A DNA stretch of 64,000 bases, taken from assembly GCA_902795275.1 (NCBI GenBank), contig CADBKQ010000028.1, positions 1 through 64,000 on the forward strand, in the 5' to 3' direction. This DNA is from an uncultured Eubacteriales bacterium. GTDB lineage: Bacteria > Bacillota > Clostridia > Christensenellales > Aristaeellaceae. Made by a program: the position numbers and the translations under genes. Under the pieces are notes generated by a model that saw only the letters and a program-made list of their open reading frames with translations, ran no database searches and was not told the origin of the DNA. Shown piece by piece: positions 26,181-35,909 of the stretch (position 1 is the stretch's first letter; the number at the start of each line of letters is the position of its first letter).

Positions 26181-26896
26181 GCCTGTTATACATCAAGGAT
26201 TTGAAGGTCAGCTACGGCGGCATCGAGGCCATCAAAGGCATTTCCCTGACCGTGGAGAAGGGCGAGATCGTGACCCTGATCGGCGCGAACGGCGCGGGCA
26301 AGTCCACCACGCTCCGCGCCATCTCCGGCCTGGTGCCGCTGAAAGAAGGCACCATCACCTACGACGGCCAGGTGATCAGCGGCCAGACGCCCCAGAAGAT
26401 CGTGTCCGAGGGCATCGGCATGGTGCCGGAGGGACGGCGGGTGTTCCCCAACCTGACGGTGCTGGAAAACCTGAAGGTCGGCGCGTACCTGCGCAAGGAC
26501 GACCTGACTCCCGACATCGAGCACGTGTACCAGATGTTCCCCCGGCTGGAGGAACGCTCCTGGCAGCCCGCGGGCACCCTGTCCGGCGGCGAGCAGCAGA
26601 TGCTGGCCGTGGGCCGGGCCATGATGATGCGGCCCAAGCTGCTCATGATGGACGAGCCCTCCCTGGGCCTGGCCCCGCTGGTGATCCGGGATATTTTCAA
26701 AATCATCGAGCGCCTCCACGAGGAGGGCATCACCATCCTGCTGGTGGAGCAGAACGCCAACGCTGCCCTGCGCATCGCGGATTCCGCCTATGTGCTGGAA
26801 ACCGGCTCCATCACCATGCACGGCACCGGCAAACAATTGCTGGACGACCCCAAGGTGAAGGAAGCGTACCTGGGCAAGGCCAGGAGCGGGAAGTAA
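26177..26896 (+). CDS. livF: Branched-chain amino acid ABC transporter ATPase LivF
   Basis: The 239-residue ATPase has Walker A GANGAGKST (36-44), signature LSGGEQQ, Walker B LLMMDEPSLGLAP and the LivF-type end VKEAYLG. Last gene of a complete five-gene importer; a heptamer-repeat pair begins 5 bp after its stop. Confidence 0.94.
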   Translation: MSLLYIKDLKVSYGGIEAIKGISLTVEKGEIVTLIGANGAGKSTTLRAISGLVPLKEGTITYDGQVISGQTPQKIVSEGIGMVPEGRRVFPNLTVLENLKVGAYLRKDDLTPDIEHVYQMFPRLEERSWQPAGTLSGGEQQMLAVGRAMMMRPKLLMMDEPSLGLAPLVIRDIFKIIERLHEEGITILLVEQNANAALRIADSAYVLETGSITMHGTGKQLLDDPKVKEAYLGKARSGK

Positions 26897-26900
26897 AGCG

Positions 26901-26992
26901 AGGTAGGAGGTAGAAGGTAGGAAGTAGGATGTTTTATTATGTGTGCTTTTACTCAAATGCGCAATCATGATAAACCTCCTACCTCCTACCTT
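26901..26992. repeat. Heptamer inverted-repeat pair, GGTAGRA family
   Basis: The left array 26901-26929 is four 7-nt units of the AGGTAGG/AGGTAGA/AAGTAGG type. The right array 26974-26992 is its complement (ACCTCCT units). They can pair over a 44-nt loop. It lies between livF and yqfC and could act as a terminator-like foldback. Confidence 0.8.
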
Positions 26993-27070
26993 TTCTGTTC
27001 GGGACAGCAATTCGCTTTCCCGTTCTTTTTTTGCGCCTGGAACGCATATACTCCCCCGAGGTGAATGCGC

Positions 27071-27325
27071 ATGAAAATCAGCGAAATCGCCCCGCCGGAG
27101 GTGGGAAAGGGCGCGGCGCGGATCATCCTGACGGGCCGGGAAGAAGTAGTGATCGAGGGACACAAGGGGCTGTTTTCCTACGAGACCAAGTGCATCCGCA
27201 TCCGGAGCAAGTCCGGGCTGGTCACGGTGTCGGGCCAGGACTTGATCATTGACCACCTGGGCGTGCAGGACTTACTGATTCACGGCAAGGTGGAGGACGT
27301 GGCGGTGGATGGGGAAAAAGCATGA
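27071..27325 (+). CDS. yqfC: Sporulation protein YqfC family
   Basis: I choose the ATG at 27071 because GAGGTGA ends seven bases upstream; an ATG at 27065 would touch the ribosome site. The 84 residues match YqfC (LTGREEVVIEGHKGL, LVTVSGQDLIIDHLGVQDLL). YqfC is a small protein conserved in endospore formers and encoded before yqfD. Overlaps yqfD by 4 bp. Confidence 0.88.
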   Translation: MKISEIAPPEVGKGAARIILTGREEVVIEGHKGLFSYETKCIRIRSKSGLVTVSGQDLIIDHLGVQDLLIHGKVEDVAVDGEKA

Positions 27326-28455
27326 GCGGACAGGTGCAGTTTCACGCAAAGGGCCTGGGCATGGAAAAGCTGCTGAACGAAGCGCGGAAGCAGGGCATTT
27401 CCTTCAGCCGGGTCAAGCGGGAAAAAAGCCGTTCCCTGCTGCTGCGCTGCTCCCCGAAGGACTATGCGGCGTTCAGGGCATTGGCGGAAGAAAAGGGCTA
27501 TGAGGTCAGCGAGGCCCAGCCCGTGGGCTTCCTGCGGCTGGAAAAGCGGCTGGGAAAAAGAATCGGTTTATGGGCCGGGGCGCTGATTGCCCTGGGACTG
27601 CTGATCTGGGCGCTGGGGTATGTGTGGGATGTGCGGGTGGAAAACGCCGGGGCATACCTGGGCGAGGTCAGATCGTTCCTGGAGGAGCAGGGCGTCCGCC
27701 CCGGCATCCGGCGAAGCGCTGTCAGCCTGTCCGCGCTGCGGGACAAACTGGCCTGGCGTCTGCCCAAGGTGAAATGGGTACGGACGGAATGGGAGGGCGT
27801 CAGCCTGGTGGTGCGGCTGGAGGAGGGCGTGCCGCCGCCGGATACGGTGAGCTACGAAGGCTCCGGCGACGTGGTGGCGGCAGCGGACGGACTCATCCAC
27901 CGCGTCACCACCTATGCGGGTACGCCGCTGGTGAAAGCGGGGGACTTCGTGAAGGCGGGCCAAACGCTCATCAAAGGGGAGGAACGGGGCAAGGACAATG
28001 CGGTTCATCCCGTACAAGCCCGGGGCGAGGTGATCGCCCGGCAGTGGATCAGCGTGGCCGCCCGCGTGCCGGTCACGGAAACGGTGTCCGAGCCCACGGG
28101 CAGAGAAACCGCGCTCCGGGTGATCGAAACGCCTTTCTTCGCCTGGTGCCGGGAGGAGGAACCGGACTACCTTACCAGCGACAGGGACAGAAAAACCGTC
28201 CCTCTGGGCGGGGCGTGGCTGCCCGTGTGGCTGGCGCGGGAAACGTTTTCGGAAGTCGCCCTGCGGGAGCAGGACCGCGATTTGGAAGAAGTGAAGCGGG
28301 AAGGGGCGGAAGCGGCGGTTTTCAGGCTGAATCAGGCCGTAATATATGATGAAACAGTTGACAAATGGATAAATTTCAGTATGATAGAAGGGGATAATAT
28401 TACCGTGACGGCCACCGCCGAAGTGCTGCGGGACATCGGCCGCCATCCCCAATAA
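27322..28455 (+). CDS. yqfD: Sporulation protein YqfD
   Basis: The 377-residue protein has a cytoplasmic N-terminal region, one membrane helix at about 78-95 (LWAGALIALGLLIWALGYVW) and an extracytoplasmic domain with a YqfD-like FtsQ/POTRA-type region. YqfD is expressed in sporulation in Bacillus and conserved in spore formers. Its presence supports a sporulating lineage, though one gene pair does not prove sporulation. Confidence 0.9.
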   Translation: MSGQVQFHAKGLGMEKLLNEARKQGISFSRVKREKSRSLLLRCSPKDYAAFRALAEEKGYEVSEAQPVGFLRLEKRLGKRIGLWAGALIALGLLIWALGYVWDVRVENAGAYLGEVRSFLEEQGVRPGIRRSAVSLSALRDKLAWRLPKVKWVRTEWEGVSLVVRLEEGVPPPDTVSYEGSGDVVAAADGLIHRVTTYAGTPLVKAGDFVKAGQTLIKGEERGKDNAVHPVQARGEVIARQWISVAARVPVTETVSEPTGRETALRVIETPFFAWCREEEPDYLTSDRDRKTVPLGGAWLPVWLARETFSEVALREQDRDLEEVKREGAEAAVFRLNQAVIYDETVDKWINFSMIEGDNITVTATAEVLRDIGRHPQ

Positions 28456-28470
28456 ACAGACCCGAAGGAG

Positions 28471-29442
28471 ATGCGCAGTTTTTTGCAGTTGACGCTTGAA
28501 AACATGGAATCCTATCTGTCGCTGTTTGGCATGAACGACCGGAACATGGCCGCGCTGGAGCAGGAATTGAACGTATCCGCCTCCCTGCGGGGCCAGGAAT
28601 TGGCTTTGCAGGGCAGCGCGCCGGACGTGGAAATGGCCGAGCGGGTCATTCAAAAGCTCCTGGAAATGCTCCGCAAGGGCGAAATCGTGGACGCCTCCCG
28701 CATCCGCTACGCCGTGGCCCTGGCCCGGGAAGGGCGGCTGGATGAAATCGAAGAGATCCTCAGCGACGTGGTGGCCATCACCCACCGGGGCCGCCGCATC
28801 CAGTGCAAGACCCTGGGCCAGAGGGAATATGTAAACGCCGTGCGGAATGGGGAACTGACCCTCTGCGTCGGCCCCGCGGGCACGGGCAAAACCTACCTGG
28901 CCATGGCCATGGCGGTGGTGGCGCTGAAAAACAAGGAAGTGGAGCGCATCGTGCTCACCCGCCCCGCCGTGGAAGCGGGAGAACGATTGGGCTTCCTGCC
29001 CGGCGACATGACCCAGAAGGTGGACCCCTACCTGCGGCCCCTGTACGACGCACTGTATGAGATCATGGGCGTGGAAAGCTACCAGCGCCTGACGGAGCGG
29101 GGCACGCTGGAGGTGGCCCCCCTGGCCTTCATGCGCGGCCGCACCCTGGGCGACGCCTTTATCATCTTAGACGAAGCCCAGAACACCACCCCCGAACAGA
29201 TGAAAATGTTTTTGACCCGCCTGGGCGCGTCCTCCCGCTGCATCGTCACCGGCGACGTGTCCCAGATCGACCTGCCCAAGGGCCGCAAGAGCGGCCTGGT
29301 GGAAGCCATGGACGTGCTGCGCGGCGTGGAGGGCATCAGCGTGGTGGAGCTCACCGCCCGGGATGTTGTGCGCCACGAGCTGGTACAGAAGATTGTCCGC
29401 GCCTATGAAGCCTATGAGGCGAAAGAAGGGGACGGGGAATGA
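28471..29442 (+). CDS. phoH: PhoH-family ATPase
   Basis: The 323-residue protein has an N-terminal KH-like region and a P-loop domain with GPAGTGKT (134-141) and Walker B FIILDEAQN. PhoH proteins are predicted RNA-associated ATPases; YbeY neighbours are typical. The annotated ATG touches the AAGGAG site with zero spacing. A TTG four codons later (28483) has better spacing and may be the real start. Overlaps pgpH by 4 bp. Confidence 0.9.
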   Translation: MRSFLQLTLENMESYLSLFGMNDRNMAALEQELNVSASLRGQELALQGSAPDVEMAERVIQKLLEMLRKGEIVDASRIRYAVALAREGRLDEIEEILSDVVAITHRGRRIQCKTLGQREYVNAVRNGELTLCVGPAGTGKTYLAMAMAVVALKNKEVERIVLTRPAVEAGERLGFLPGDMTQKVDPYLRPLYDALYEIMGVESYQRLTERGTLEVAPLAFMRGRTLGDAFIILDEAQNTTPEQMKMFLTRLGASSRCIVTGDVSQIDLPKGRKSGLVEAMDVLRGVEGISVVELTARDVVRHELVQKIVRAYEAYEAKEGDGE

Positions 29443-31850
29443 AGCAGAAAAACAAAAACGGCAAGAAGCTGTCCCTCCGGGAGCTTTTTCACTCCGTGGA
29501 CGCTCTGCGGGTGATGATCTGCATGCTGGGCGTGGCGGTCATCATCGGGCTGTTCGAGGTGGCCATCGTGCCCATGCGGTATAACCTGCAAGTCGGCATG
29601 GTGCCTACCACCACCATTTCCGCCACCAAGGACGTGGTGGACGAGCTGAGCACCGAACAAAAGCGCAAGGAAGCCGCCAACCAGGTGACGCCCACGTACC
29701 GCTATCAGGAAGGCATCACCGAGCAGGTGATGAGCGATTTTGACCGCATCTTCGGCCAGCTGCGCGCCGTGCGCCAGTATGCCGGCACGCTGAGCGACAA
29801 TTCCAGCTCCAAGGTGTACACCAAGGAGGAATTGCAGTACGCCCGCGACCTGCTCACCCTCATCAACCTCTCCGATTACCAGCTCACCAGCCTGATGCGC
29901 TGCAAGACGGAGGAGCTGGAGGAAGCCTACACCCTGCTCTACGCTGTGCTGCAAAGCACCATGCAGGGCCACGTGACCCAGGGCCAGGAGAGCACGGCGG
30001 TGTACAACATCCGCCAGATCGTGAATTTCCGCATCTCCATTACCCTGGGGCAGAACATCGTGCCCGCCGTGCTGAACGCCTGCATCCAGGCCAATATGCT
30101 CATCGACCAGGAAGTGACCGACGCGGCGAGGGAAGCCGCCCGGGAAGCGGTGGAGCCCGTGGTGTACAAGCAGGGACAGAACATCGTCGTCCGGGGCCAG
30201 GGCAGGATCACCGCCAACCAGCTGGCCATGCTGTCCACCCTGGGCCTGCTGAGCAACGGCGAAGTGGATATGACCATTTACATCGGCGCGGCGCTGCTGG
30301 TGGGGCTGGTGATGGCGGTCATGCTGTTTTTGCTCGCCCACATCAAGGACGACAATGTGCTGGATGAAACCAGCAAAATCATCCTCATGTTCACCGTGTT
30401 CCTCATCACCCTGGCCGTCAGCCTGGTGGCGCGCATCGCCAACGCCTACCTGGCGCCCACGGTGCTCTGCGCGCTGCTGATGACCGCGCTGCTGGGGCTG
30501 CGCCCCGCCGTGATCTGCAACGCGGCCCTCACCATCCTGGTGGCGGCGGTGGCCGCGGGCGGGAGCGAGGAATATGCCGATAAAATGGTGACTATGATCG
30601 TCACCGGCCTGCTCTCCGGCACCGCGGCGGCGATGCTGATGCACCGCAGAACCAGCAGGCTGTGGGTGCTTTTATCCGGCGCGGCGGCGGGCGGCATTGA
30701 TTTCCTTTCCATCCTGGCCATCGGCCTGATGACCAACAGCGAATTGTCCGGCGCGCTGGGCCACGCGGCCTGGATGTGCGGCGGCGCGCTGATCGGGGCG
30801 CTGCTGTGCATCGGCCTGCAGCCCCTGCTGGAAATGATCTTTAACCTGCCCACGCCCATGAAGCTGATGGAGCTGTCCAACCCCAACCAGCCGCTGCTGC
30901 GGCGGCTGCTGCTGGAGGCGCCGGGCACCTACCACCACTGCACCATCGTCAGCAACCTGGCGGAGGCCGCCGCCGAAGCCATCGGCGCCAATCCGCTGCT
31001 GGCCCGGGTGGGCGGCTATTACCACGACATCGGCAAATTGAAGCGCCCCTCCTATTTCACGGAAAACCAGATGGGCGGCGTGAACGCCCATGACCACGTG
31101 GACCCCTACGTGTCCGCCGCCATCATCACCTCCCATACCCGCGACGGCGTGGCGCTGGCGAAGGCGTACCGGCTGCCCGAGGCGGTGCAGCAGATCATCG
31201 CCCAGCACCATGGCAACACGCCCGTGATGTTCTTCTACCACAAGGCATTGCAGCAGGCCAACGGCAACCCTGTGGATATTAACGTGTTCCGCTACGACGG
31301 CCGTCCGCCGACCACCAAGGAAGCCGCCATCGTGATGCTGTGCGACACCATCGAGGCAGCCGTGCGCACCATGAAAAACCCTACGCCGGAAGGCATTGAG
31401 GAATTTATCGTCAAGCTGGTGCGCGGCAAGCTGGAGGATGGGCAGCTCAGCGACAGCCCCCTGACCCTGCGGGACATCGAGCGCATCTGCGCCGCGGCCA
31501 GCCAGGTGCTGGTGGGCGTGTTCCATGAGCGCATCGAGTATCCCGACATGGACGAGATCAAGGTGCAGCAGCAGGCGGAGAAAACCACCGCGGAAATCAT
31601 GCAGGAGAAGGAGGGCGTCCCCGCGGGCAAGGAAGAATACACGGTGCCCCGGGTGAACCCCGTCGGCCCCTCCAGGCTGGTGACGGTGGAACCCATTCCC
31701 GCCGCCAAGCCCGTTTCCGTGGAAAAGCTGGTCAGCGTGGAACCGCTTCCCACCAAGGAAATGGAGCGGGAACTGCTGGCGAAGGAAGAAGCCGGGGCGG
31801 AACCGGAAGAAAGCCCCTTGCCGCCCGAAGAGGAAGAGGACGACAAATGA
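29439..31850 (+). CDS. pgpH: 7TM-HD domain cyclic-di-AMP phosphodiesterase, PgpH type
   Basis: The 803-residue protein has an N-terminal helix (about 29-47), a 7TMR-HDED extracellular domain, seven helices from about residue 274 to 480, and a cytoplasmic HD domain with YHHC (about 497) and YYHDIGKL (about 527). The HD domain hydrolyses c-di-AMP to pApA in PgpH. The C-terminal 110 residues form a Pro/Glu-rich tail with repeated VEPI/VEKL/VEPL segments that is longer than usual. Conserved between phoH and ybeY. Confidence 0.92.
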   Translation: MKQKNKNGKKLSLRELFHSVDALRVMICMLGVAVIIGLFEVAIVPMRYNLQVGMVPTTTISATKDVVDELSTEQKRKEAANQVTPTYRYQEGITEQVMSDFDRIFGQLRAVRQYAGTLSDNSSSKVYTKEELQYARDLLTLINLSDYQLTSLMRCKTEELEEAYTLLYAVLQSTMQGHVTQGQESTAVYNIRQIVNFRISITLGQNIVPAVLNACIQANMLIDQEVTDAAREAAREAVEPVVYKQGQNIVVRGQGRITANQLAMLSTLGLLSNGEVDMTIYIGAALLVGLVMAVMLFLLAHIKDDNVLDETSKIILMFTVFLITLAVSLVARIANAYLAPTVLCALLMTALLGLRPAVICNAALTILVAAVAAGGSEEYADKMVTMIVTGLLSGTAAAMLMHRRTSRLWVLLSGAAAGGIDFLSILAIGLMTNSELSGALGHAAWMCGGALIGALLCIGLQPLLEMIFNLPTPMKLMELSNPNQPLLRRLLLEAPGTYHHCTIVSNLAEAAAEAIGANPLLARVGGYYHDIGKLKRPSYFTENQMGGVNAHDHVDPYVSAAIITSHTRDGVALAKAYRLPEAVQQIIAQHHGNTPVMFFYHKALQQANGNPVDINVFRYDGRPPTTKEAAIVMLCDTIEAAVRTMKNPTPEGIEEFIVKLVRGKLEDGQLSDSPLTLRDIERICAAASQVLVGVFHERIEYPDMDEIKVQQQAEKTTAEIMQEKEGVPAGKEEYTVPRVNPVGPSRLVTVEPIPAAKPVSVEKLVSVEPLPTKEMERELLAKEEAGAEPEESPLPPEEEEDDK

Positions 31851-32746
31851 GCGCGTATTTGGAGATTGCCTGGGACGTTCCCATGCCGGAGGGCGCGGAT
31901 CAGCTGCTGCAAAAGACGGCGAACGCCTGCGCGCATGCAGAAAGCATCACCCTGCCGGTGTACGCCCAGCTGCGGGTGACGGACGACGAAACCATCCGGG
32001 CCATCAACCGGGAGTACCGGAGCATCGACCGGGCCACCGACGTGCTGTCCTTCCCTTCCACGGACGTGAAGCCCTCAAAAACCCTGGGCCATTGTGAAAA
32101 AAAGCTGCTGCGGGAACGGGACGAAACGGGCCGCTGCTTCCTGGGCGACATCATCATTTCCCTGCCCCGGGCGCAGGAGCAGGCGAAAGAATACGGCCAT
32201 TCGCTGGAGCGGGAGTTTGCCTACCTCACCGCCCACGCCCTGTTTCATCTGATGGGCTACGACCATATGAACGACGACGACAAAGAGAGGATGCGGGCCA
32301 TGGAAGAAAAAGCGCTGAACAAAGCCGGAATCGGCCGGGTGACGGACGACGAACTGATCGCCTTGGCGAAGGAAGCCATGCAGTTTTCCTATTCTCCCTA
32401 CTCCCATTTCAAGGTAGGCGCGGCGCTGCTGGCGAAGGACGGCCGGGTGTTCCAGGGCTGCAACATTGAAAACGCCTCCTACGGCGTGAGCAACTGCGCC
32501 GAGCGCACCGCCCTGTTCAAGGCGGTCAGCGAGGGTGTGCGGGAATTCACCGCCATCGCCATCGCCGCCGAAAAGTCCATAGCCTGGCCCTGCGGCATCT
32601 GCCGCCAGGCGCTGAACGAATTCGCCCCGAATCTCCGGGTCATCGTGGCCTGCGGCGACGAGCGCGACGAAGCGCCCCTCTCTGATCTGCTGCCCCACAG
32701 CTTCGGCCCCAACAGCGGGGTGCTGGACATCCTGGGGAAAGAATAA
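31847..32746 (+). CDS. YbeY endoribonuclease fused to cytidine deaminase
   Basis: Residues 1-160 are YbeY: the zinc motif H-x3-H-x5-H is complete at H130, H134 and H140 (ending GYDH), with RATDVLSFP at 62-70. YbeY is needed for 16S rRNA 3' end maturation. Residues 163-299 are a full cytidine deaminase: CNIENASYG (205-213), CAER (C217, catalytic E219) and PCGIC (C249, C252). In Bacillus the order is ybeY-dgkA-cdd-era, so here dgkA is gone and the flanking genes are fused with a short DDELIALAKEAM linker. No stop or ribosome site separates the halves. Confidence 0.92.
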   Translation: MSAYLEIAWDVPMPEGADQLLQKTANACAHAESITLPVYAQLRVTDDETIRAINREYRSIDRATDVLSFPSTDVKPSKTLGHCEKKLLRERDETGRCFLGDIIISLPRAQEQAKEYGHSLEREFAYLTAHALFHLMGYDHMNDDDKERMRAMEEKALNKAGIGRVTDDELIALAKEAMQFSYSPYSHFKVGAALLAKDGRVFQGCNIENASYGVSNCAERTALFKAVSEGVREFTAIAIAAEKSIAWPCGICRQALNEFAPNLRVIVACGDERDEAPLSDLLPHSFGPNSGVLDILGKE

Positions 32747-32748
32747 TG

Positions 32749-32852
32749 ATGCAGAGTACAGAGTTCAGAGTGCAGATATTTTTGTGTGCGCGCATGGTGT
32801 TGCTCAATGGGTGAACTATATCAATCTGTACTCTGTACTCTGAACTCTGTAC
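32749..32852. repeat. Heptamer inverted-repeat pair, GAGTWCA family
   Basis: Left units AGAGTAC/AGAGTTC/AGAGTGC (32753-32776) face a complementary array (32825-32852, CTGTACT units) over a loop of about 48 nt. It starts 3 bp after the ybeY-cdd stop. The segment TGAACT...ATATCA before the right array recurs in the element upstream of thrS. Confidence 0.8.
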
Positions 32853-32888
32853 CCTTACCAAACGAACGTAAATAAGAAGGGAACCTAT

Positions 32889-33788
32889 ATGACAGAAAAG
32901 AAGGATTTCCATTCCGGCTTTGCCACCATCGTGGGCCGGCCCAATGTGGGCAAATCCACGCTGCTGAACACGCTGGTAGGGGAGAAGGTCGCCATCGTGT
33001 CCAGCCGTCCCCAGACCACCCGCAACCGGGTGATGGGCGTGATGGGCGGGGAGAACTGCCAGATCGTGTTCGTGGACACGCCGGGCATCCACCGCCCCCG
33101 CACGAAGCTGGGCGAGTTCATGGTGCAGTCCATCGAGGAAGCCATGGAGGGCATCGACGCCCTGCTGGTGCTGGTGGACGTGACTGCCATCGGCCCCCAC
33201 GACCGCAGCATCGTTGAGGAAATGAGCCATAAAAAGGTGTACAAGCTGCTGGTGCTCAACAAGATCGACCTGGTGGAGCCCAAGAACCTGCTGGCCATCA
33301 TCGACTCCTTCAAGGACGCGAAATACGACGGCATCCTGCCCATCAGCGCCAAGTCCGGCGACGGCGTGGACGCCCTGAAAGCCGACCTGGCCGCGCACCT
33401 GCCCATGGGCCCCAAGTACTTCCCCGACGATATGCTCACCGACCAGCCCGAGCGCGACATCTGCGCCGAGCTCATCCGGGAAAAAGCCCTGCGCAATCTC
33501 CGGGACGAGGTGCCACACGGCATCGGCGTAGAGATGATGGCGATGAAGAAAATGAACGATCATTTCATGGAAATCGACGCCACCATCTACTGCGAGCGCG
33601 ATTCCCACAAGGGCATCATCATCGGCAAGAAGGGCGCCATGCTGCAAAAAATCGGCGCGGAAGCCCGCGCCGACATTGAAAATCTGCTGGGTATGCACGT
33701 CAACTTGCAGCTCTGGGTGAAGGTCCGCCCCGGCTGGCGCGACTCCGCCGAAGACCTGAAAACCCTGGGCTATGTGCAGAACCGGTGA
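32889..33788 (+). CDS. era: GTPase Era
   Basis: The 299-residue protein has G1 GRPNVGKS (16-23), the G2 TTRN region, G3 DTPG, G4 NKID and a C-terminal KH domain with GKKGAMLQKIG. Era binds 16S rRNA and assists 30S assembly, in functional company with YbeY upstream. AATAAGAAGGGAACCTAT precedes the ATG. Confidence 0.96.
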   Translation: MTEKKDFHSGFATIVGRPNVGKSTLLNTLVGEKVAIVSSRPQTTRNRVMGVMGGENCQIVFVDTPGIHRPRTKLGEFMVQSIEEAMEGIDALLVLVDVTAIGPHDRSIVEEMSHKKVYKLLVLNKIDLVEPKNLLAIIDSFKDAKYDGILPISAKSGDGVDALKADLAAHLPMGPKYFPDDMLTDQPERDICAELIREKALRNLRDEVPHGIGVEMMAMKKMNDHFMEIDATIYCERDSHKGIIIGKKGAMLQKIGAEARADIENLLGMHVNLQLWVKVRPGWRDSAEDLKTLGYVQNR

Positions 33789-34083
33789 AAATCTGTCTTG
33801 ACGATTTGAAAAACTTTTGTTGTAAGCCGGCAATCGGTGTTGGATTTAATTTGCTTAAGAAGCAAGTAATCGCCTGCTCCCTTTTCGGAAGCAGTCTGAA
33901 GCAACATTCATTTTCTCCTCGGCGCCGCACATGTCGCCGCCTGCGGATTACAATCGAAAGGTTGCGGCCCTTCGATGCATCCTGGGAATGTTGCCGACAG
34001 TCTGAACCTTTTCTTTTTTCATTTTATAAAACGCCCCATGTTGGTTTTTGCTTGTCCTGAACAAAGCAGCCAATCATAACATC
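33789..34083. other. Intergenic region with a shared motif
   Basis: No credible gene. The stretch from about 33901 (AAGCAACATTC, then CTCCTCGGCG, ACATG) resembles 47952-47990 downstream of the amino-acid-binding protein, so a degenerate dispersed sequence may be present. Confidence 0.35.
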
Positions 34084-34121
34084 AAAGGGTCTGCCGCGGG
34101 GACAAGCGGCAGACCCTTTTG
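34084..34121 (-). terminator. Intrinsic terminator of prfC
   Basis: AAAGGGTCTGCCGC (34084-34097) pairs with GCGGCAGACCCTTT (34106-34119), a 14-bp stem directly after the prfC stop on the minus strand, flanked by A/T runs. Confidence 0.85.
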
Positions 34122-35723
34122 TTATAATTTATCCGCGATGCGCGGCGCGATTTCGCTCAGCTCCAGGCCCTTGTTCTTTTCGCCGGCCAGGCGGATGCTC
34201 CAGTCGTTTTCAAAGAACAGCACGGGGTTGCCGTTCACGTCAAAGCCCCGGGCGGAGGTGGAGGTCAGTTGCAGCTGGTCGGCGGGCACGGGGCTTTCCC
34301 TGATCCAGCGGACGAAGCGGTAGCCCAGGCGGTCCATGACCAGATCCACACCGTACTCGCTCTTTAAGCGGTAGGTGAGCACGTCGAACTGCAATTCGCC
34401 CACCACGCCCACGATGAACTCCTCCAGGCCCGTTTCGTTGCGCTGGAAGGTCTGAATCGCGCCTTCCTCGGAAAGCTGGTTGATACCCTTCACGAACTGC
34501 TTGCGCTTCATGGAGTCCAGGGGCCGCACCCGGGCGAAGCGTTCCGGCGCGAACACGGGGATCTTCTCGAACCGGATCTTGCGGCCCGTGCAGAGGGTGT
34601 CGCCCAGGCGATATACGCCGGGGTCGAACAGGCCGATGATGTCGCCGGGGTAGGCGTCCTCGATGCCCTCGCGCTCGTCGGCCATGAACTGCTGGGGCTG
34701 CTTCACCTGCATTTCCTTGTTGGTGCCGGAGTGCCAGACCGTCATGCCCTTGTGGAACACGCCGCTGACCACTCGCAGGAAGGCCAGCCGGTCGCGGTGG
34801 GCGGGGTTCATGTTGGCCTGAATCTTGAAGATGAAGCCGGAGAAGTTTTCGTCCTCGGGCTCGATCATGCCCTGGTCGCTTTCCCGGGGGAGAGGCCGCT
34901 CGGTGTAGCGCAGGAATCGGTAGAGGAAAGGCTCCACGCCGAAGTTGGTTACGGCGCTGCCAAAAAACATGGGGGTCAGTTCGCCCTTGCGCACGGCGGC
35001 CAGGTCGAAGGCGTCGCCCGCCTCGTCCAGCAGCTCGATTTCGTCCCGAAGGCGCTCCCGGTAATGCCTGTCCAGGGCGGTTTCAAAAGCGGGGTCGTCC
35101 ACGGAAATGACGGTCTTGCCCGCTTTCGTTTTGCCGTGGTCGCCGCCGAAGTACAGCTCCACGGTCTTTTCGTCCCGGTGGTACACGCCCTGGAAGTCCC
35201 CGTCCACGCCGATGGGCCAGTTTACGGGGCAGGCCCGTACACCCAAGACCTGCTCGATTTCTTCCATCAGGGCAAAGGGGTCTTTTGCGGCCCGGTCCAT
35301 TTTGTTGACGAAGGTAAAGATGGGAATGCCGCGCATCCGGCAGACCTTGAACAGCTTCACCGTCTGCTCCTCCACGCCCTTGGCCGCGTCGATGAGCATG
35401 ACGGCGCTGTCCGCCGCCACCAGCACGCGGTAGGTGTCCTCGGAAAAGTCCTGGTGGCCGGGGGTATCCAGGATGTTGATGTGGAAGCCGTCAAATTCAA
35501 ACTGCATGGCGCTGGACGTGACCGAAATGCCGCGCTGCTTTTCGATCTCCATCCAGTCTGAAGTCGCGTGGCGTTCGGCCCGGCGGGCCTTCACGCTGCC
35601 CGCCTGGCGGATGGCGCCGCCGTATAACAATAGCTTTTCGGTCAAAGTGGTTTTGCCCGCGTCGGGATGGCTGATGATGGCGAAGGTGCGCCGGCAGGCC
35701 ACCTCTTGCTGTAAGTCAGACAT
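34122..35723 (-). CDS. prfC: Peptide chain release factor 3
   Basis: The 533-residue GTPase has G1 SHPDAGKT (18-25), RGISVTSS, DTPGHQDF and NKMD, followed by the EF-G-like domain II and the RF3 C-terminal domain (ETGLEEFIVGVVGELQFDVL). RF3 recycles RF1/RF2 from the ribosome after termination. Length is normal. Monocistronic, with its own promoter and terminator. Confidence 0.95.
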   Translation of the reverse strand: MSDLQQEVACRRTFAIISHPDAGKTTLTEKLLLYGGAIRQAGSVKARRAERHATSDWMEIEKQRGISVTSSAMQFEFDGFHINILDTPGHQDFSEDTYRVLVAADSAVMLIDAAKGVEEQTVKLFKVCRMRGIPIFTFVNKMDRAAKDPFALMEEIEQVLGVRACPVNWPIGVDGDFQGVYHRDEKTVELYFGGDHGKTKAGKTVISVDDPAFETALDRHYRERLRDEIELLDEAGDAFDLAAVRKGELTPMFFGSAVTNFGVEPFLYRFLRYTERPLPRESDQGMIEPEDENFSGFIFKIQANMNPAHRDRLAFLRVVSGVFHKGMTVWHSGTNKEMQVKQPQQFMADEREGIEDAYPGDIIGLFDPGVYRLGDTLCTGRKIRFEKIPVFAPERFARVRPLDSMKRKQFVKGINQLSEEGAIQTFQRNETGLEEFIVGVVGELQFDVLTYRLKSEYGVDLVMDRLGYRFVRWIRESPVPADQLQLTSTSARGFDVNGNPVLFFENDWSIRLAGEKNKGLELSEIAPRIADKL

Positions 35724-35822
35724 GGGATCATCCTCCTAATTTTATATATCCACAAATCCCTGCGGGCGGTATTAACGGGGAAGCATGGGCAGTCCTCCTT
35801 GCGAAAATCAGTCAAACAATTT

Positions 35823-35853
35823 ATTATACAACAAAACCTCCGGGCTTTGTCAA
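35823..35853 (-). promoter_or_regulatory. Probable prfC promoter
   Basis: On the minus strand TTGACA (35853-35848) and TATAAT (35828-35823) are consensus but have a 19-bp spacer. They lie 100 bp ahead of prfC. The rest of 35724-36023 holds only this and the divergent promoter. Confidence 0.55.
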
Positions 35854-35909
35854 TTCTTTTGTAAAATTTTGTTTTTATCCGGAAAAAGGAAAAAAACGCC
35901 ATGGATGGC

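Noticed and set aside
33785..34060. 91-codon plus-strand frame after era
   Set aside because: It overlaps the era stop, has no ribosome site, and reads across a sequence partly shared with another intergenic region.
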